Below, piece by piece: positions 7,790 through 16,328 of a stretch of 33,236 nucleotides of DNA. The stretch covers positions 1 through 33,236 of the forward strand of contig DASVDW010000054.1 of assembly GCA_036380925.1 (NCBI GenBank), read 5' to 3'. The stretch's first letter is position 1. Every line of letters starts with the position of its first letter. The translations under genes and the position numbers were made by a program. The DNA is from JAICLV01 sp036380925 (GTDB lineage Bacteria > Actinomycetota > Actinomycetes > Acidothermales > Acidothermaceae). Under the pieces are notes generated by a model. That model was not told the DNA's origin. It made no database searches and worked only from the letters and a program-made list of their open reading frames with translations.

Positions 7790-7815
7790 GCCGCAGACCT
7801 CACCGACGGTGCGGC
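7790..7815. terminator. Possible bidirectional hairpin between convergent genes
   Basis: GCCGCA at 7790-7795 pairs with TGCGGC at 7810-7815. The stem extends by CC/GG across a GA bulge. It fills the 29-base gap between the GyrI-like gene and convergent hypA. There is no T tract, so termination is a weak inference. Confidence 0.3.
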
Positions 7816-8159
7816 TACGAGTCGGCTAACTCGATCCCAACCAGTTCGATTTCGACGGCGCCGGCGTCGTCGCAGATCGCTTCGCACTTGGGGCAGATCC
7901 GCATGTGCCCATAGACGTGGTTGTGATCGACGGCGCCGGAGTACCCACAGTCGCCGCACGTCATGACCGCGTCGAACTCCTCCGTCTCAAGAATCGCCTG
8001 GGCCAGCGGCCCGTCTGCGGTCAGCGCCCCGAAGATGGCGCGAAGGGCGCCGTCCTCGAGCGAAGACGCATGCCGCACGCGAACCCGCGTCACAAGGTGA
8101 CCGCGCGCCCTGCGCTCGCATTCTCCGACGAGCTCGGCGACCAACGACGTCTCATGCAC
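7815..8159 (-). CDS. hypA: Hydrogenase nickel-insertion protein HypA
   Basis: HypA delivers nickel to the [NiFe] active site of the hydrogenase large subunit, normally with the GTPase HypB. The protein has 114 residues, the usual length. It starts with the conserved N-terminus M/V-H-E-x-S-L, whose His2 binds nickel. The zinc site is formed by two CxxC pairs, Cys68/Cys71 (CGDC) and Cys89/Cys92 (CPKC). The GTG start at 8159 is chosen from this N-terminus; a longer in-frame reading upstream is arginine-rich shadow sequence. It overlaps the maturation protease stop by 8 bases and is the last gene of the hox operon. No hypB is found in the window although every other core maturation gene is, so HypA must work with a distant HypB or a substitute. 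Confidence 0.93.
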   Translation of the reverse strand: MHETSLVAELVGECERRARGHLVTRVRVRHASSLEDGALRAIFGALTADGPLAQAILETEEFDAVMTCGDCGYSGAVDHNHVYGHMRICPKCEAICDDAGAVEIELVGIELADS

Positions 8160-8622
8160 TCTCGGCCTCCAGCGACAGTCGGGTGACGATGGCGAGGAGA
8201 TCAGGAATGGCCGACGCCACCGGCGTCGAAAGGCGTTCGTCGTGGCGCACCGAGTCCAGCGACACAGTGACCATCGTGGTTGGCGGCGCATCGCCATACA
8301 GCTCGTCCGTCAGCGCCACCAAAGCCGCGGCGTCGACGTGGTGCGAGAACACGCCGGCGTCACCGTGATCGGGCGCCACCTCGGTGACATGGACGGTCCC
8401 GGGCTCGTCCCCGTCGTCCGCGGCGTCGACGAGGACGACCCGCGACGCCGCCGCGAAGTCGGCGGCGAGCTCAGGTGTGAGCTGATGAACGGCCAGCACG
8501 TCGACGTCGGCGAATCGCCGTTCCAGCGCCAGCAAGTCGGCGACGTACCAGCCCACGGCGTCGTCGCCCCGCATGGCGCTGCCGTAGCCGACGACGAGCG
8601 GACGACGGAACCCGGTCGTCAT
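8152..8622 (-). CDS. hoxW: Hydrogenase large-subunit maturation endopeptidase (HoxW type)
   Basis: Nickel-dependent protease of 156 residues that removes the C-terminal tail of the hydrogenase large subunit after metal insertion. The N-terminal block VVGYGSAMRGDDAVGWYVAD carries the conserved Asp of the GDD motif, VLVDAADDGDEPG holds the second acidic site, and FSHHVDAAALV holds the conserved HH/HxV region. The ATG at 8622 overlaps the stop of hoxH as ATGA, which fixes the start; upstream in-frame sequence belongs to hoxH in another frame. Its only likely target here is HoxH, whose tail after DPCLSCSTH is 24 residues. The name hoxW is by genomic context. Confidence 0.9.
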   Translation of the reverse strand: MTTGFRRPLVVGYGSAMRGDDAVGWYVADLLALERRFADVDVLAVHQLTPELAADFAAASRVVLVDAADDGDEPGTVHVTEVAPDHGDAGVFSHHVDAAALVALTDELYGDAPPTTMVTVSLDSVRHDERLSTPVASAIPDLLAIVTRLSLEAESA

Positions 8623-10037
8623 CTGGTCAACATCCGCACGACGTCGCCGCGTGCGTCGACCACGCTGACGAGCAGCGGCATCTGACCTGCGGCGTGTGTC
8701 GAGCAGGACAGACAAGGGTCATAGCAGCGGATCACCGCCTCGACGCGGTTGAGCATGCCTTCCGCGACATCCGCGCCGTGCACGTACTGCTTGGCGACCT
8801 GCAGCACTCCCGCGTTCATCGCGGAGGCGTTGTGGCCGGTTGCGATCATCAGGTTCGCGGTCTGGACGATACCGTCGTCGTCGACGACATAGCGATGCAT
8901 CAGAGTGCCGCGCGGCGCCTCAGCCACCCCGACCCCGACGTTGCGGTTCACCTGCGCGCGGGAGATCACCCGGTCAGACAATATGTCGGGGTCCGTCAAC
9001 AACTGATCGATCTTTTCCAGCCCGTGCAGGATCTCGATAAGGCGCGTGTGGTGGTACAAGAATGAGCTCGACGGCGCCGGACCGAACCGCTCCCGGAACA
9101 GCGCGAGCTCTTCGTCTGCTCGAGGCGTGCCGAAGCCCTTGGCGACAACCACCCGGGCCAGGGTGCCGACACGGTACATTCCGTCACCGGGACCACGAGC
9201 CAACAGGTACGTCGGCTTCAAAAACGACGCTTCATCGACGTATTCACCGAGGTGGTCGCCGTATTCGCGCGGGTCGAACTCGGCGATCAGGCTGCCGTCG
9301 TGATCCGCGATCCGCAGCCGTCCGTCGTAATGGGTCACGAAGCCGTCCTCGTCGACCATCGCCATGAACGCCGACTTGAAGTTGCCGAGGTTCGCCTCCT
9401 CTTCCGCCCACCCCAGCAGGTTCGCCTTGTACCAGGCCAAGGTCCGGCTGATGGCCGCGTACGCCCCCGGGAGCATCTCGCGGATCGCGTCGCGCTTCTC
9501 GACGGTGAGCGGGGTCTCCACTCCCCCGGGCACGATCCACGCTGGGTGAATCCGCTTGCCGCCAAGAATCTCGATGACCCGTTGGCCGAACTTGCGCAGC
9601 GTGATGCCGTCGCCGGCGAGTTGTGGGTTCTTGCGGGCCATTCCGACGATGTTTCGAGTCGCGGGATCGGAGTCAAAGCCGAAGACGAGATCGGGCGCGG
9701 CCAGGTAGAACAGGCTCAACGAATGCGACTGCACAATCTGGGCCAGGTTCATCAGCGCCCGAAGGTCAGAGCCGGTCTTCGGCGGCCGCACCGCGAGGAT
9801 GCGGTCGCACGCCTTGGCCGCCGCGACCAGATGGCTCACGGGGCAGATTCCGCAGATGCGCGCCATGAGGGAGGGCATCTCGGCAAACGGCCGGCCCTCG
9901 CACAACTTCTCGAAGCCGCGGAACTGCGTGACATGAAAATGCGCGTCGCTGACGTCCCCCGCGTCGTCCAGCTGGATCGTGATGCGCGCGTGGCCCTCGA
10001 TGCGGGTGATCGGGTCGATCGTCAGTCTCGTGCTCAT
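8619..10037 (-). CDS. hoxH: NAD-linked bidirectional [NiFe] hydrogenase large subunit HoxH
   Basis: Catalytic subunit carrying the NiFe(CN)2CO site where H2 is split or formed. It has 472 residues, typical for group 3d HoxH. Both metal-binding motifs are intact: RICGICPVSH with Cys62 and Cys65, and DPCLSCSTH with Cys442 and Cys445 near the C-terminus. The 24-residue tail AAGQMPLL...MLTR would be removed by the adjacent protease. The N-terminus MSTRLTIDPITRIEGHA is the classic start of the family and fixes ATG 10037. The CPVSH form of the first motif resembles cyanobacterial HoxH more than respiratory uptake enzymes. It sits downstream of hoxY with a 7-base gap, in an operon with the diaphorase genes, so electrons go to or from NAD(H). 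Confidence 0.96.
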   Translation of the reverse strand: MSTRLTIDPITRIEGHARITIQLDDAGDVSDAHFHVTQFRGFEKLCEGRPFAEMPSLMARICGICPVSHLVAAAKACDRILAVRPPKTGSDLRALMNLAQIVQSHSLSLFYLAAPDLVFGFDSDPATRNIVGMARKNPQLAGDGITLRKFGQRVIEILGGKRIHPAWIVPGGVETPLTVEKRDAIREMLPGAYAAISRTLAWYKANLLGWAEEEANLGNFKSAFMAMVDEDGFVTHYDGRLRIADHDGSLIAEFDPREYGDHLGEYVDEASFLKPTYLLARGPGDGMYRVGTLARVVVAKGFGTPRADEELALFRERFGPAPSSSFLYHHTRLIEILHGLEKIDQLLTDPDILSDRVISRAQVNRNVGVGVAEAPRGTLMHRYVVDDDGIVQTANLMIATGHNASAMNAGVLQVAKQYVHGADVAEGMLNRVEAVIRCYDPCLSCSTHAAGQMPLLVSVVDARGDVVRMLTR

Positions 10038-10044
10038 CCTTGGC

Positions 10045-10596
10045 TCAGCCTCCGAAATGCCTGCCGGCCGGCAGGTCAGGTTTTTCGCCGTCAAGCAGCG
10101 AGACCACCGCGTTGAAGATGAGGTCGGCCGACGGCGGGCAACCCGGCAGGAACACGTCGACTTCGACCACCTTGTGGACGGGCAGCGTGCGCGGCAAATG
10201 GTGTGGCACCTCGCGTCGCGGTCGAATAACACCGTCGACCACCGTCGTCACGTTCTCGCCGTAGGCTCGGTCGTACAGCGGTTCCGCCGCGTCGCCGTCG
10301 AACGCGTTGCGCATGCCCGGCACGTTCGTGGTGACCGCGCAGTCGCCGAACGCCACGAGGAGTTTGCTCCGTTCCCGCACCATCTTCACCCGCTCAAGAT
10401 CCTCGTCGGTCGAAACGGCGCCTTCCACCAAGACCACGTCCACGTCGTCCGGAAATGTCTTCGCGTCGACGAGCGGGCTGTAGACGAGGTCGGCGCGCTC
10501 GGTCAAGGTGAGCAGGCGCTCATCGATGTCGAGCAGGGACATGTGGCAGCCCGAGCAGCCGTCCAGCCAAACCGTGGCGAGCTTGGGCTTGGTCAT
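10045..10596 (-). CDS. hoxY: [NiFe] hydrogenase small subunit HoxY
   Basis: Small electron-transfer subunit of 183 residues, cytoplasmic, with no Tat signal, as expected for group 3. It binds one proximal [4Fe-4S] cluster through Cys14 and Cys17 (DGCSGCHMS), Cys86 (GDCAV) and Cys153 (LPGCPPSAD), and passes electrons between HoxH and the HoxU diaphorase arm. It lacks the C-terminal medial and distal cluster domain of uptake hydrogenases, consistent with its length. The ATG at 10596 overlaps the hoxU stop as ATGA, and the N-terminus KLATVWLDGCSGC is the family start. The long in-frame extension upstream is a hoxU shadow. Confidence 0.95.
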   Translation of the reverse strand: MTKPKLATVWLDGCSGCHMSLLDIDERLLTLTERADLVYSPLVDAKTFPDDVDVVLVEGAVSTDEDLERVKMVRERSKLLVAFGDCAVTTNVPGMRNAFDGDAAEPLYDRAYGENVTTVVDGVIRPRREVPHHLPRTLPVHKVVEVDVFLPGCPPSADLIFNAVVSLLDGEKPDLPAGRHFGG

Positions 10597-11303
10597 ACCG
10601 GCACCTCCTCCGAGTGCGCCTTCAGATACGGCAGGTACGGCCGTTTCGTCTTCATGCTCGCGATCGGCCGCCCCTTCTCGAAAATCGCGCCCGTCGGGCA
10701 AACCTGGACGCACTTGCCGCACCCGGTGCAGGTGGTCGACTCGCCCCACGGAGTGCCGAGGTCGGTGACCACCCGCGCCTCGAGCCCGCGGCCCATGACG
10801 TCCCAGGTGTGCGCGCCTTCGACCTCGTCGCAGACCCGCACGCAGCGGGTGCACATGATGCAGCGGTTGTGGTCGATCGCGAAGCGCTCATGGCTCGCGT
10901 CGACGTCCAGCGTCGGGTTGATCGTGTCGAGCTCGATGTGCGTCAAGCCGAGATCGGCGGCTCGCGCCTGCAACTCGCAGTGGTTGTTGGCCACGCACAC
11001 CGCGCAGACGTGATTGCGCTCGGCGAAGAGCATCTCCACGATCGCCCGCCGGTACTCCGCGAGCCGCGCCGAATCTGTGGTCACCTCCATGCCCTCCGCG
11101 ACCGCGGTGGTGCATGAGGGAAGCAGCTTCGACGATCCTTTGACCTCGACGACGCACAACCGGCACGCGCCGACGTCGCACAATCCGTCGAGGTGGCACA
11201 AGGTCGGGATCGCGACACCGGCTTCGCGCGCGACCTCGAGCACGGTCTGGCCCTCGGAGCCGGCGCACTCCTTGCCGTCGATCGTCAGGGTGTGGACGGT
11301 CAT
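10593..11303 (-). CDS. hoxU: Hydrogenase diaphorase Fe-S subunit HoxU
   Basis: Iron-sulfur subunit of 236 residues that wires HoxF to HoxY, homologous to the N-terminal part of NuoG. An N-terminal [2Fe-2S] domain has Cys36, Cys47, Cys50 and Cys64. A NuoG-type HCys3 cluster motif follows (HVCAVCVANNHC), then two bacterial-ferredoxin motifs, CIMCTRCVRVC and CTGCGKCVQVC, for two [4Fe-4S] clusters. The gene overlaps hoxF upstream and hoxY downstream by 4 bases each, so all are translationally coupled. Stand-alone HoxU of about this length is typical of NAD-reducing group 3d hydrogenases rather than complex I. Confidence 0.95.
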   Translation of the reverse strand: MTVHTLTIDGKECAGSEGQTVLEVAREAGVAIPTLCHLDGLCDVGACRLCVVEVKGSSKLLPSCTTAVAEGMEVTTDSARLAEYRRAIVEMLFAERNHVCAVCVANNHCELQARAADLGLTHIELDTINPTLDVDASHERFAIDHNRCIMCTRCVRVCDEVEGAHTWDVMGRGLEARVVTDLGTPWGESTTCTGCGKCVQVCPTGAIFEKGRPIASMKTKRPYLPYLKAHSEEVPV

Positions 11304-12994
11304 GCGAGTGACGCTCCTTCAGAGATGGTGCACACGCCGGCTGGGCAGACGCGATCGACGATGTGCGACAGGTACTCGTCGCGGAAGTAGCGCAGCGTCG
11401 AGAACACCGGGTTGGGCGCACCTTGCCCCAGGCCGCACAGGCTGGTGTCGCGCACCATGGCGGCGACCTTCTCCAGCTGGTCGAGATCGGCCATGGTGGC
11501 GCGGCCCTCGGAGATTTTGGTGAGCAGCATGTGCAGCTCGGTGGTGCCCACGCGGCACGGAACGCACTTGCCGCACGACTCTTCTCGGCAGAAGTCCATG
11601 AAGTAGCGGGCGACGTCGACCATGCAAGAGGTGTCGTCCATGACGATCATTCCGCCTGAGCCCATGAAAGAGCCTGCCGCGAGCAGCGACTCGTAGTCGA
11701 CCGACATGTCGAGCAAATCCTCGGGCAGGCATCCGCCCGATGGGCCGCCGGTTTGCACCGCCTTGAACTTGCGGCCGTCCGGCACGCCACCGCCGATTTC
11801 GAAGATGACGTCGCGAAGCTTGATTCCCAGCGGGACTTCGATAAGGCCGCCGTTGACGATGCGCCCCGCCAACGCGAACACCTTGGTGCCGCGGCTCTTG
11901 CCGACGCCGACTTGCGCGTAGGCTTCGCCGCCGTCGCGCACGATGACGGGGACGCTGGCGAACGACTCCACATTGTTGATCAGCGTCGGCCGTCCGCGCA
12001 GGCCTGACGCCGCCGGGAACGGCGGTCGTGGCACAGGAGTTCCGCGACCACCCTGGATCGACGCGATCAGCGCGGTCTCCTCACCACACACGAACGCCCC
12101 CGCACCGAGCCGGAGTTCGACGGTGAAGTCGAATGTGGAGCCGGCGATCCCGTCACCCAGAAATCCGGCCTTCTCCGCGCGGTGGATCGCCGCCTTCAAC
12201 CGCTGGACGGCGAGCGGGTACTCGGCGCGGCAATACACAAACCCGTGGTTGGCCGCGACCGCGTACGCGGCGATCGCCATGCCCTCGAGCACGCGGTACG
12301 GATCGCTTTCCAAGACGGACCGGTCCATGAAAGCGCCCGGGTCGCCTTCGTCCGCGTTGCACACGACGTACTTGTCGTTGGCTGGCTGCTTGGCGACGGT
12401 CGACCACTTCAGCCCCGTCGGGTAGCCGGCGCCGCCGCGCCCGCGCAGCCCGCTCCTGGAGATCTCGTCGATGACGTCCTGCGGCGCCAGCTCGGTGACC
12501 GCCCGGGTCAACGCTTGATAACCCATGCGGGAGACGTAGTCATCGATGTTCTCGGGGTCGACCTTGCCGCAGTTCTCCAGGACGACGCGGCGCTGCCGAG
12601 AGAAGAAGGGCTCAAGGGCGGGTTTCGCCTCCACGGCAACCGCGTGCTTCAGGCTCGCGACGACGTCGTCGACGTCGTCCGGTGACACCTTGCGGAACAG
12701 TTCCCCGGTCTCAGGCACTTCGACCAGCGGCCCGGCCGCGCACAAGCCGAGACAGCCGACCCGCTTCACCGCGACGTCGGTCACCCCGTCGTTCACCAGC
12801 CGGTCGGTGATCTCCTCGAACACGCGGTCGGACTGCGCGGACAGGCAGCCCGCCGCCTGGCAAACCGCCGCGGTCGCCCGTGGCCGCCCGACCACATGCG
12901 GGCCCGCCATCCGCCGACTTCGCCGCACCGGTCGTTCGGTCGCCGGCTCCCTCGCCGCGGGCACGCCGTCGGCGGTCACAAGGTCGGTCACCAT
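11300..12994 (-). CDS. hoxF: Hydrogenase diaphorase NAD- and FMN-binding subunit HoxF
   Basis: Flavoprotein subunit of 564 residues where NAD(H) is reduced or oxidised. Domains in order: a thioredoxin-like [2Fe-2S] domain (CQAAGC ... GCLGLC) in the first ~110 residues, an FMN/NADH-binding Rossmann-like domain with GRGGAGYPTGLKW and NADEGDPGAFMDR, an SLBB region, and a C-terminal [4Fe-4S] domain with ESCGKCVPCRVGTTE and SLCGLGQ. ATG 12994 is chosen because it follows GGAGGA and overlaps the hoxE stop; GTG 12991 would also work. The longer upstream reading is a hoxE shadow. HoxE is separate rather than fused, as in cyanobacterial-type Hox enzymes. NAD versus NADP preference was not determined. 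Confidence 0.95.
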   Translation of the reverse strand: MVTDLVTADGVPAAREPATERPVRRSRRMAGPHVVGRPRATAAVCQAAGCLSAQSDRVFEEITDRLVNDGVTDVAVKRVGCLGLCAAGPLVEVPETGELFRKVSPDDVDDVVASLKHAVAVEAKPALEPFFSRQRRVVLENCGKVDPENIDDYVSRMGYQALTRAVTELAPQDVIDEISRSGLRGRGGAGYPTGLKWSTVAKQPANDKYVVCNADEGDPGAFMDRSVLESDPYRVLEGMAIAAYAVAANHGFVYCRAEYPLAVQRLKAAIHRAEKAGFLGDGIAGSTFDFTVELRLGAGAFVCGEETALIASIQGGRGTPVPRPPFPAASGLRGRPTLINNVESFASVPVIVRDGGEAYAQVGVGKSRGTKVFALAGRIVNGGLIEVPLGIKLRDVIFEIGGGVPDGRKFKAVQTGGPSGGCLPEDLLDMSVDYESLLAAGSFMGSGGMIVMDDTSCMVDVARYFMDFCREESCGKCVPCRVGTTELHMLLTKISEGRATMADLDQLEKVAAMVRDTSLCGLGQGAPNPVFSTLRYFRDEYLSHIVDRVCPAGVCTISEGASLA

Positions 12995-13473
12995 TCCTCC
13001 ATGCGAGCTAGCACGTCGTCCGGCGTCTGGTTGCCTTTCGCCTCGCCGTCGTAGACGACGGCCGGCGCGATGCTGCACGCGCCGAGGCAACGCGCGGTCA
13101 TCAAGGAGACGCGGTCGTCGGTGGTCGTCTGCTTGGGCCCGATGCCGAAGCGGTTGCGAATTCGCTCGAGAATGGTCGCCGAGCCCTTGATGTGGCAGGC
13201 GGTGCCCGTGCACACCACGCAGGTGTGCTCGCCTTGCGGCTTCAACGAGAACAGCGAGTAGAACGTCGCGACACCGTACGCCTTGCTCAGCGGCACGTGC
13301 AGCGACGCGGACACGTACCGCAGGGAGTCGTCGTCGAGATAGCCGAAGGCTTGTTGCACGGTGTGCAAGACCTCGATGAGCGCCTCTGGACGATGGCCGA
13401 GACGCAGCATTCGGGCGTCAACCGCACGCCAGCGCTTGTCCTCGGTTGGGGCTGTCGGTCGCGCGGTCAACAA
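12988..13473 (-). CDS. hoxE: Bidirectional hydrogenase subunit HoxE (NuoE-like)
   Basis: NuoE-type thioredoxin-fold subunit of 161 residues with one [2Fe-2S] cluster held by Cys88, Cys93, Cys129 and Cys133 (CTGTAC, ARCLGAC). It belongs to the diaphorase arm and in HoxEFUYH enzymes is thought to help dock redox partners. The typical helical N-terminal block is visible (ALIEVLHTVQQAFGYL, VSASLHVPLSKAYGVATFYS). The start is TTG: two adjacent TTG codons at 13473 and 13470 follow GGGAGG, with spacing 5 or 8 bases, and no ATG or GTG is placed as well. It is the first gene of the hox operon, with a DosR-like box 70 bases upstream of the first TTG. Confidence 0.93.
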   Translation of the reverse strand: MLTARPTAPTEDKRWRAVDARMLRLGHRPEALIEVLHTVQQAFGYLDDDSLRYVSASLHVPLSKAYGVATFYSLFSLKPQGEHTCVVCTGTACHIKGSATILERIRNRFGIGPKQTTTDDRVSLMTARCLGACSIAPAVVYDGEAKGNQTPDDVLARMEEW

Positions 13474-13543
13474 GCTGGCCTCCCTTGGCAGATGATGCGG
13501 CCACCGGCCTTGAGCAAACCGGCGCGCGCGGGTGTCTCACCAG

Positions 13544-13557
13544 GGGACGAAGGTCCG
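13544..13557 (-). promoter_or_regulatory. DosR/DevR-like box in the hox promoter
   Basis: Read toward hoxE the site is CGGACCTTCGTCCC, which matches 9 of 10 half-site bases of GGGAC-N4-GTCCC. It is one of two such boxes in the divergent hox-hyp region and leaves 70 bases to the first TTG of hoxE. On the other strand it reads GGGACGAAGGTCCG toward hypF. Confidence 0.55.
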
Positions 13558-13602
13558 TCCGCCGCTGCCGGACGACCTGTTCTGCCACTCGTCCATCGCC
13601 GA

Positions 13603-13616
13603 CTGACCAAAGTCCC
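13603..13616 (+). promoter_or_regulatory. DosR/DevR-like box in the hypF promoter
   Basis: CTGACCAAAGTCCC, or GGGACTTTGGTCAG on the other strand, matches 8 of 10 half-site bases with one perfect half. Its centre, GGGACTTTG, is close to known mycobacterial boxes. There are 59 bases from the box to ATG 13676. Confidence 0.5.
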
Positions 13617-13675
13617 TATCCCTCGGGGCTCCCGGACCTGTGGCTGGTCAGCCGATCTGGGCGACGTTGGTCAAC

Positions 13676-16051
13676 ATGAAGGACGACGGGAGATCGGCGG
13701 GCGTGCTCGCCGTCGAACGATCCCGCGTTGAGAAAACCGCCTGGCGTCTCGACGTGCGCGGCACGGTGCAGGGAGTGGGTTTTCGGCCCTTCGTCTACCG
13801 GCTGGCCACCGAGTTGGGTCTGACCGGCTCCGTGCGAAACGCCGGCGGGCATGTGTTGATCGAGGCCGCCGGCGACCGCGTCGCGCTGGCAGAGTTGGCG
13901 CGGCGGCTCCCCCAGGAAGCCCCGCCGCTGGCCAGGGTGCGCGAGGTGGGAATCGCCGACCTGTTGACGGCGCCGACGGGCACCGGTTTTCGCATCGAAC
14001 AAAGCGAGCAGGTCGTGGCGCGCTCCAACGAGGTGCCGCCCGACATCGCGACGTGTGACGACTGCCTCGCCGAACTCAGCGACCCCACGGATCGGCGATA
14101 TCGCTACCCGTTCGTCAACTGCACGAATTGCGGTCCGCGCGCCACCATCATCGACGAACTCCCCTATGACCGCTCGCGAACGGCCATGCGGGTCTTCCCG
14201 TTGTGCCCGGACTGCAGGCGCGAATACGAAGATCCGGGCAACCGGCGCTTTCACGCGGAGCCGGTGGCCTGCCCGGTCTGCGGCCCGGCGTTGAGCTGGC
14301 TCGGCGCGCGGCTTGGCGGTGACGCCCACGGCGAGGCCGCGTTGATGGTCGCGGAGGCAGCGCTGCGGCACGGCGCGATCGTGGCGTTGAAGGGCCTCGG
14401 CGGCTACCAGCTGGTGTGCGACGCGACCCGACCCGACGTGGTTCGCCGCTTGCGCGCGCTCAAACAGCGTCCGGCGAAACCGCTGGCGGTGATGGTCGCT
14501 GATCTGCAGGCGGCCGCGGAGGTCGCCGAACTCACCGAGTCGGAGCGCCTGCTGCTGCGCTCCCCTCAGCGCCCGATCGTGCTCGCCACGGCGCGGCACG
14601 ACTCGCCGGTCACCGCGGTTGTCAGCAATGGCGGCGGCAGGATCGGTCTATTCCTGCCGAACACGCCGTTGCACCACCTGTTGATGGGCGACCTTCGACG
14701 TCCCATGGTGGTGACGAGCGGCAACCTGGCCGACGAGCCGATGGCAATCGACGACGATGACGCGCGCGCCGCGTTGACCGATCTGGTGGACGGCTTCCTC
14801 AGCCATGACCGGCCGATTCGGAGCCGCTACGACGACTCGGTCGTCCACGTCGTCGACGGGCTACCCCGAACCATCCGTCGAGCGCGTGGCTACGCGCCAG
14901 AGCCGCGGTCGCTGCCGGTGCCCGCCGCTGCGCCGCTGTTGGCGGTCGGCGCGGAGTTGAAGCACACGTTCACGCTCGCCGCCGAGGGCCGCGCAGTCGT
15001 CTCCCCGCACATCGGAGACTTGGAGAACGCGAGCGCGTACGAGGCGTTCACGAACTCGGTCGAGCGGTTGAGCGCGATGGTCGGGATCACTCCTGAGTTC
15101 GTTGTGCACGACTACCACCCGTCGTACCTGTCAACCCACTACGCGCGCGAATGGCGACCGGGCAAGCGGATGGAGGTCCAGCACCACCACGCGCACGTGG
15201 CCGCGTGCGCCGCGGAATTCGGCCTCGACCGCCCGTTCATCGGCGTCGCCTACGACGGGCTCGGAATGGGCGACGACGGGACCCTTTGGGGCGGAGAAAT
15301 CTTCATCGCTGATCTGCGACGCTATCGACGATTCGGGCGGTTCTCGTTGGCGCCGCTGCCGGGTGGCGCGCTCGCGGTCAAGCGACCGATCCGGATGGCG
15401 CTTGGTTACCTTCTCGCGGCCGAGGACTTCGCCGAGCCAGTGCGTACAGGCAACCGCGACGCGGCACGGTTGCGCGAGATCGCGAGGCAACTGCTGCCAC
15501 GGATGGACGAGCAGGAGTTCGACGTGGTCGAAAAGCTGATCGCCGCCAAGTTGAACTGCCCGAAGGCGTCGAGCGCCGGTCGGCTCTTCGACGCGGTCGC
15601 CAGTCTGCTCGGCTTGCGGGACGAGGCGAGCTTTGAGGGCGAGGCGGCGATCGCGCTTGAAGAGGCGGCCTCGTCCGGCGAACCCGGTGAATTGCCGTGG
15701 GCGCTGCGAAAGTCAGGCGACCTTTGGGTCTACGACGTCCGACCGACGCTGCTCGGGGTGGCTGACGCGGTGCGCGGCGATGTTCCGGCTGGCGTCGTGG
15801 CCGCCCGTTTCCAAGCGACCATCGTGGCCGTGACCGCCGCGTTGTGCGACGCCGCCCGCGCGGCGACCGGGATATCCGACGTCTGCCTCGGCGGCGGCGT
15901 GTTCCAAAACCGCGCGGTGGCGGGCGGCGTGGTTTCGACGTTGCGCGCCGAGGGACACGACGTCTATCTCGGCGAGCACATTCCGGTCAACGACGGCGGA
16001 ATCAGCTACGGTCAGGCCGCGGTCGCGGCCGCACGAATGGCGCGGAGGTGA
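13676..16051 (+). CDS. hypF: Carbamoyltransferase HypF
   Basis: HypF makes the cyanide ligands of the NiFe site: it converts carbamoyl phosphate to carbamoyl-adenylate and loads it on the C-terminal Cys of HypE. Domains in order: acylphosphatase-like (GTVQGVGFRPFVYRLA), two zinc-finger pairs (CDDC ... CTNC, CPDC ... CPVC), YrdC-like (ALKGLGGYQLVCDA, KRP-type lysines in LKQRPAKPLAVM), and a Kae1-like C-terminal domain with QHHHAHVAACAAE and GVAYDGLGMGDDGTLWGGE. The length of 791 residues is full for the family. ATG 13676 is preferred because of its 59-base distance to the upstream box; GTG 13640 and GTG 13700 are in frame and cannot be excluded. It heads hypF-C-D-E, divergent from hox. Confidence 0.94.
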   Translation: MKDDGRSAGVLAVERSRVEKTAWRLDVRGTVQGVGFRPFVYRLATELGLTGSVRNAGGHVLIEAAGDRVALAELARRLPQEAPPLARVREVGIADLLTAPTGTGFRIEQSEQVVARSNEVPPDIATCDDCLAELSDPTDRRYRYPFVNCTNCGPRATIIDELPYDRSRTAMRVFPLCPDCRREYEDPGNRRFHAEPVACPVCGPALSWLGARLGGDAHGEAALMVAEAALRHGAIVALKGLGGYQLVCDATRPDVVRRLRALKQRPAKPLAVMVADLQAAAEVAELTESERLLLRSPQRPIVLATARHDSPVTAVVSNGGGRIGLFLPNTPLHHLLMGDLRRPMVVTSGNLADEPMAIDDDDARAALTDLVDGFLSHDRPIRSRYDDSVVHVVDGLPRTIRRARGYAPEPRSLPVPAAAPLLAVGAELKHTFTLAAEGRAVVSPHIGDLENASAYEAFTNSVERLSAMVGITPEFVVHDYHPSYLSTHYAREWRPGKRMEVQHHHAHVAACAAEFGLDRPFIGVAYDGLGMGDDGTLWGGEIFIADLRRYRRFGRFSLAPLPGGALAVKRPIRMALGYLLAAEDFAEPVRTGNRDAARLREIARQLLPRMDEQEFDVVEKLIAAKLNCPKASSAGRLFDAVASLLGLRDEASFEGEAAIALEEAASSGEPGELPWALRKSGDLWVYDVRPTLLGVADAVRGDVPAGVVAARFQATIVAVTAALCDAARAATGISDVCLGGGVFQNRAVAGGVVSTLRAEGHDVYLGEHIPVNDGGISYGQAAVAAARMARR

Positions 16052-16058
16052 CTCGCAG

Positions 16059-16328
16059 ATGTGCCTTGGCATACCCGGCCGCGTGACGGCGATCACGGAC
16101 GACGCGGGGTTGCGAACCGGCGTGGTCGATTTCGGAGGCGTGCGTCGCGAGGTGTGTCTGGCCTACGTCCCGGAAACGGAGATCGGCGACTACGTCGTCG
16201 TGCACGTGGGGTTCGCCATCAGCCGGCTCGACGAGGCGGAAGCGCTGCGCACCTTGGAGATCATCGCGGCGATGCCCGGCGCGATGGAGCAGGAGCTCGG
16301 CCCGCAACTGCGCGATGGTGCGCGGTGA
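16059..16328 (+). CDS. hypC: Hydrogenase assembly chaperone HypC
   Basis: Small chaperone of 89 residues that, with HypD, holds the Fe(CN)2CO unit and delivers it to the large-subunit precursor. It has the diagnostic N-terminus MCLGIPG, with Cys2 as the essential ligand, followed by an OB-fold-like barrel (VDFGGVRREVCLAYVPE, GDYVVVHVGFAIS). The segment GFAISRLDEAEA is conserved in the family. A strong GGAGGTGA, overlapping the hypF stop, precedes the ATG by 9 bases. The stop overlaps the hypD GTG as GTGA. HypC is the only homologue here and would serve HoxH. Confidence 0.96.
   Translation: MCLGIPGRVTAITDDAGLRTGVVDFGGVRREVCLAYVPETEIGDYVVVHVGFAISRLDEAEALRTLEIIAAMPGAMEQELGPQLRDGAR

Noticed and set aside
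12995..13213. Longer N-terminus of HoxF
   Set aside because: The extra 73 residues lie inside hoxE in another frame and match no HoxF domain; ATG 12994 has GGAGGA and couples to the hoxE stop.
8619..13473. Uptake (group 1) or F420-linked hydrogenase, or complex I
   Set aside because: No Tat signal or long small subunit, a complete HoxEFU diaphorase, and both NiFe cysteine motifs intact in HoxH, which complex I lacks.
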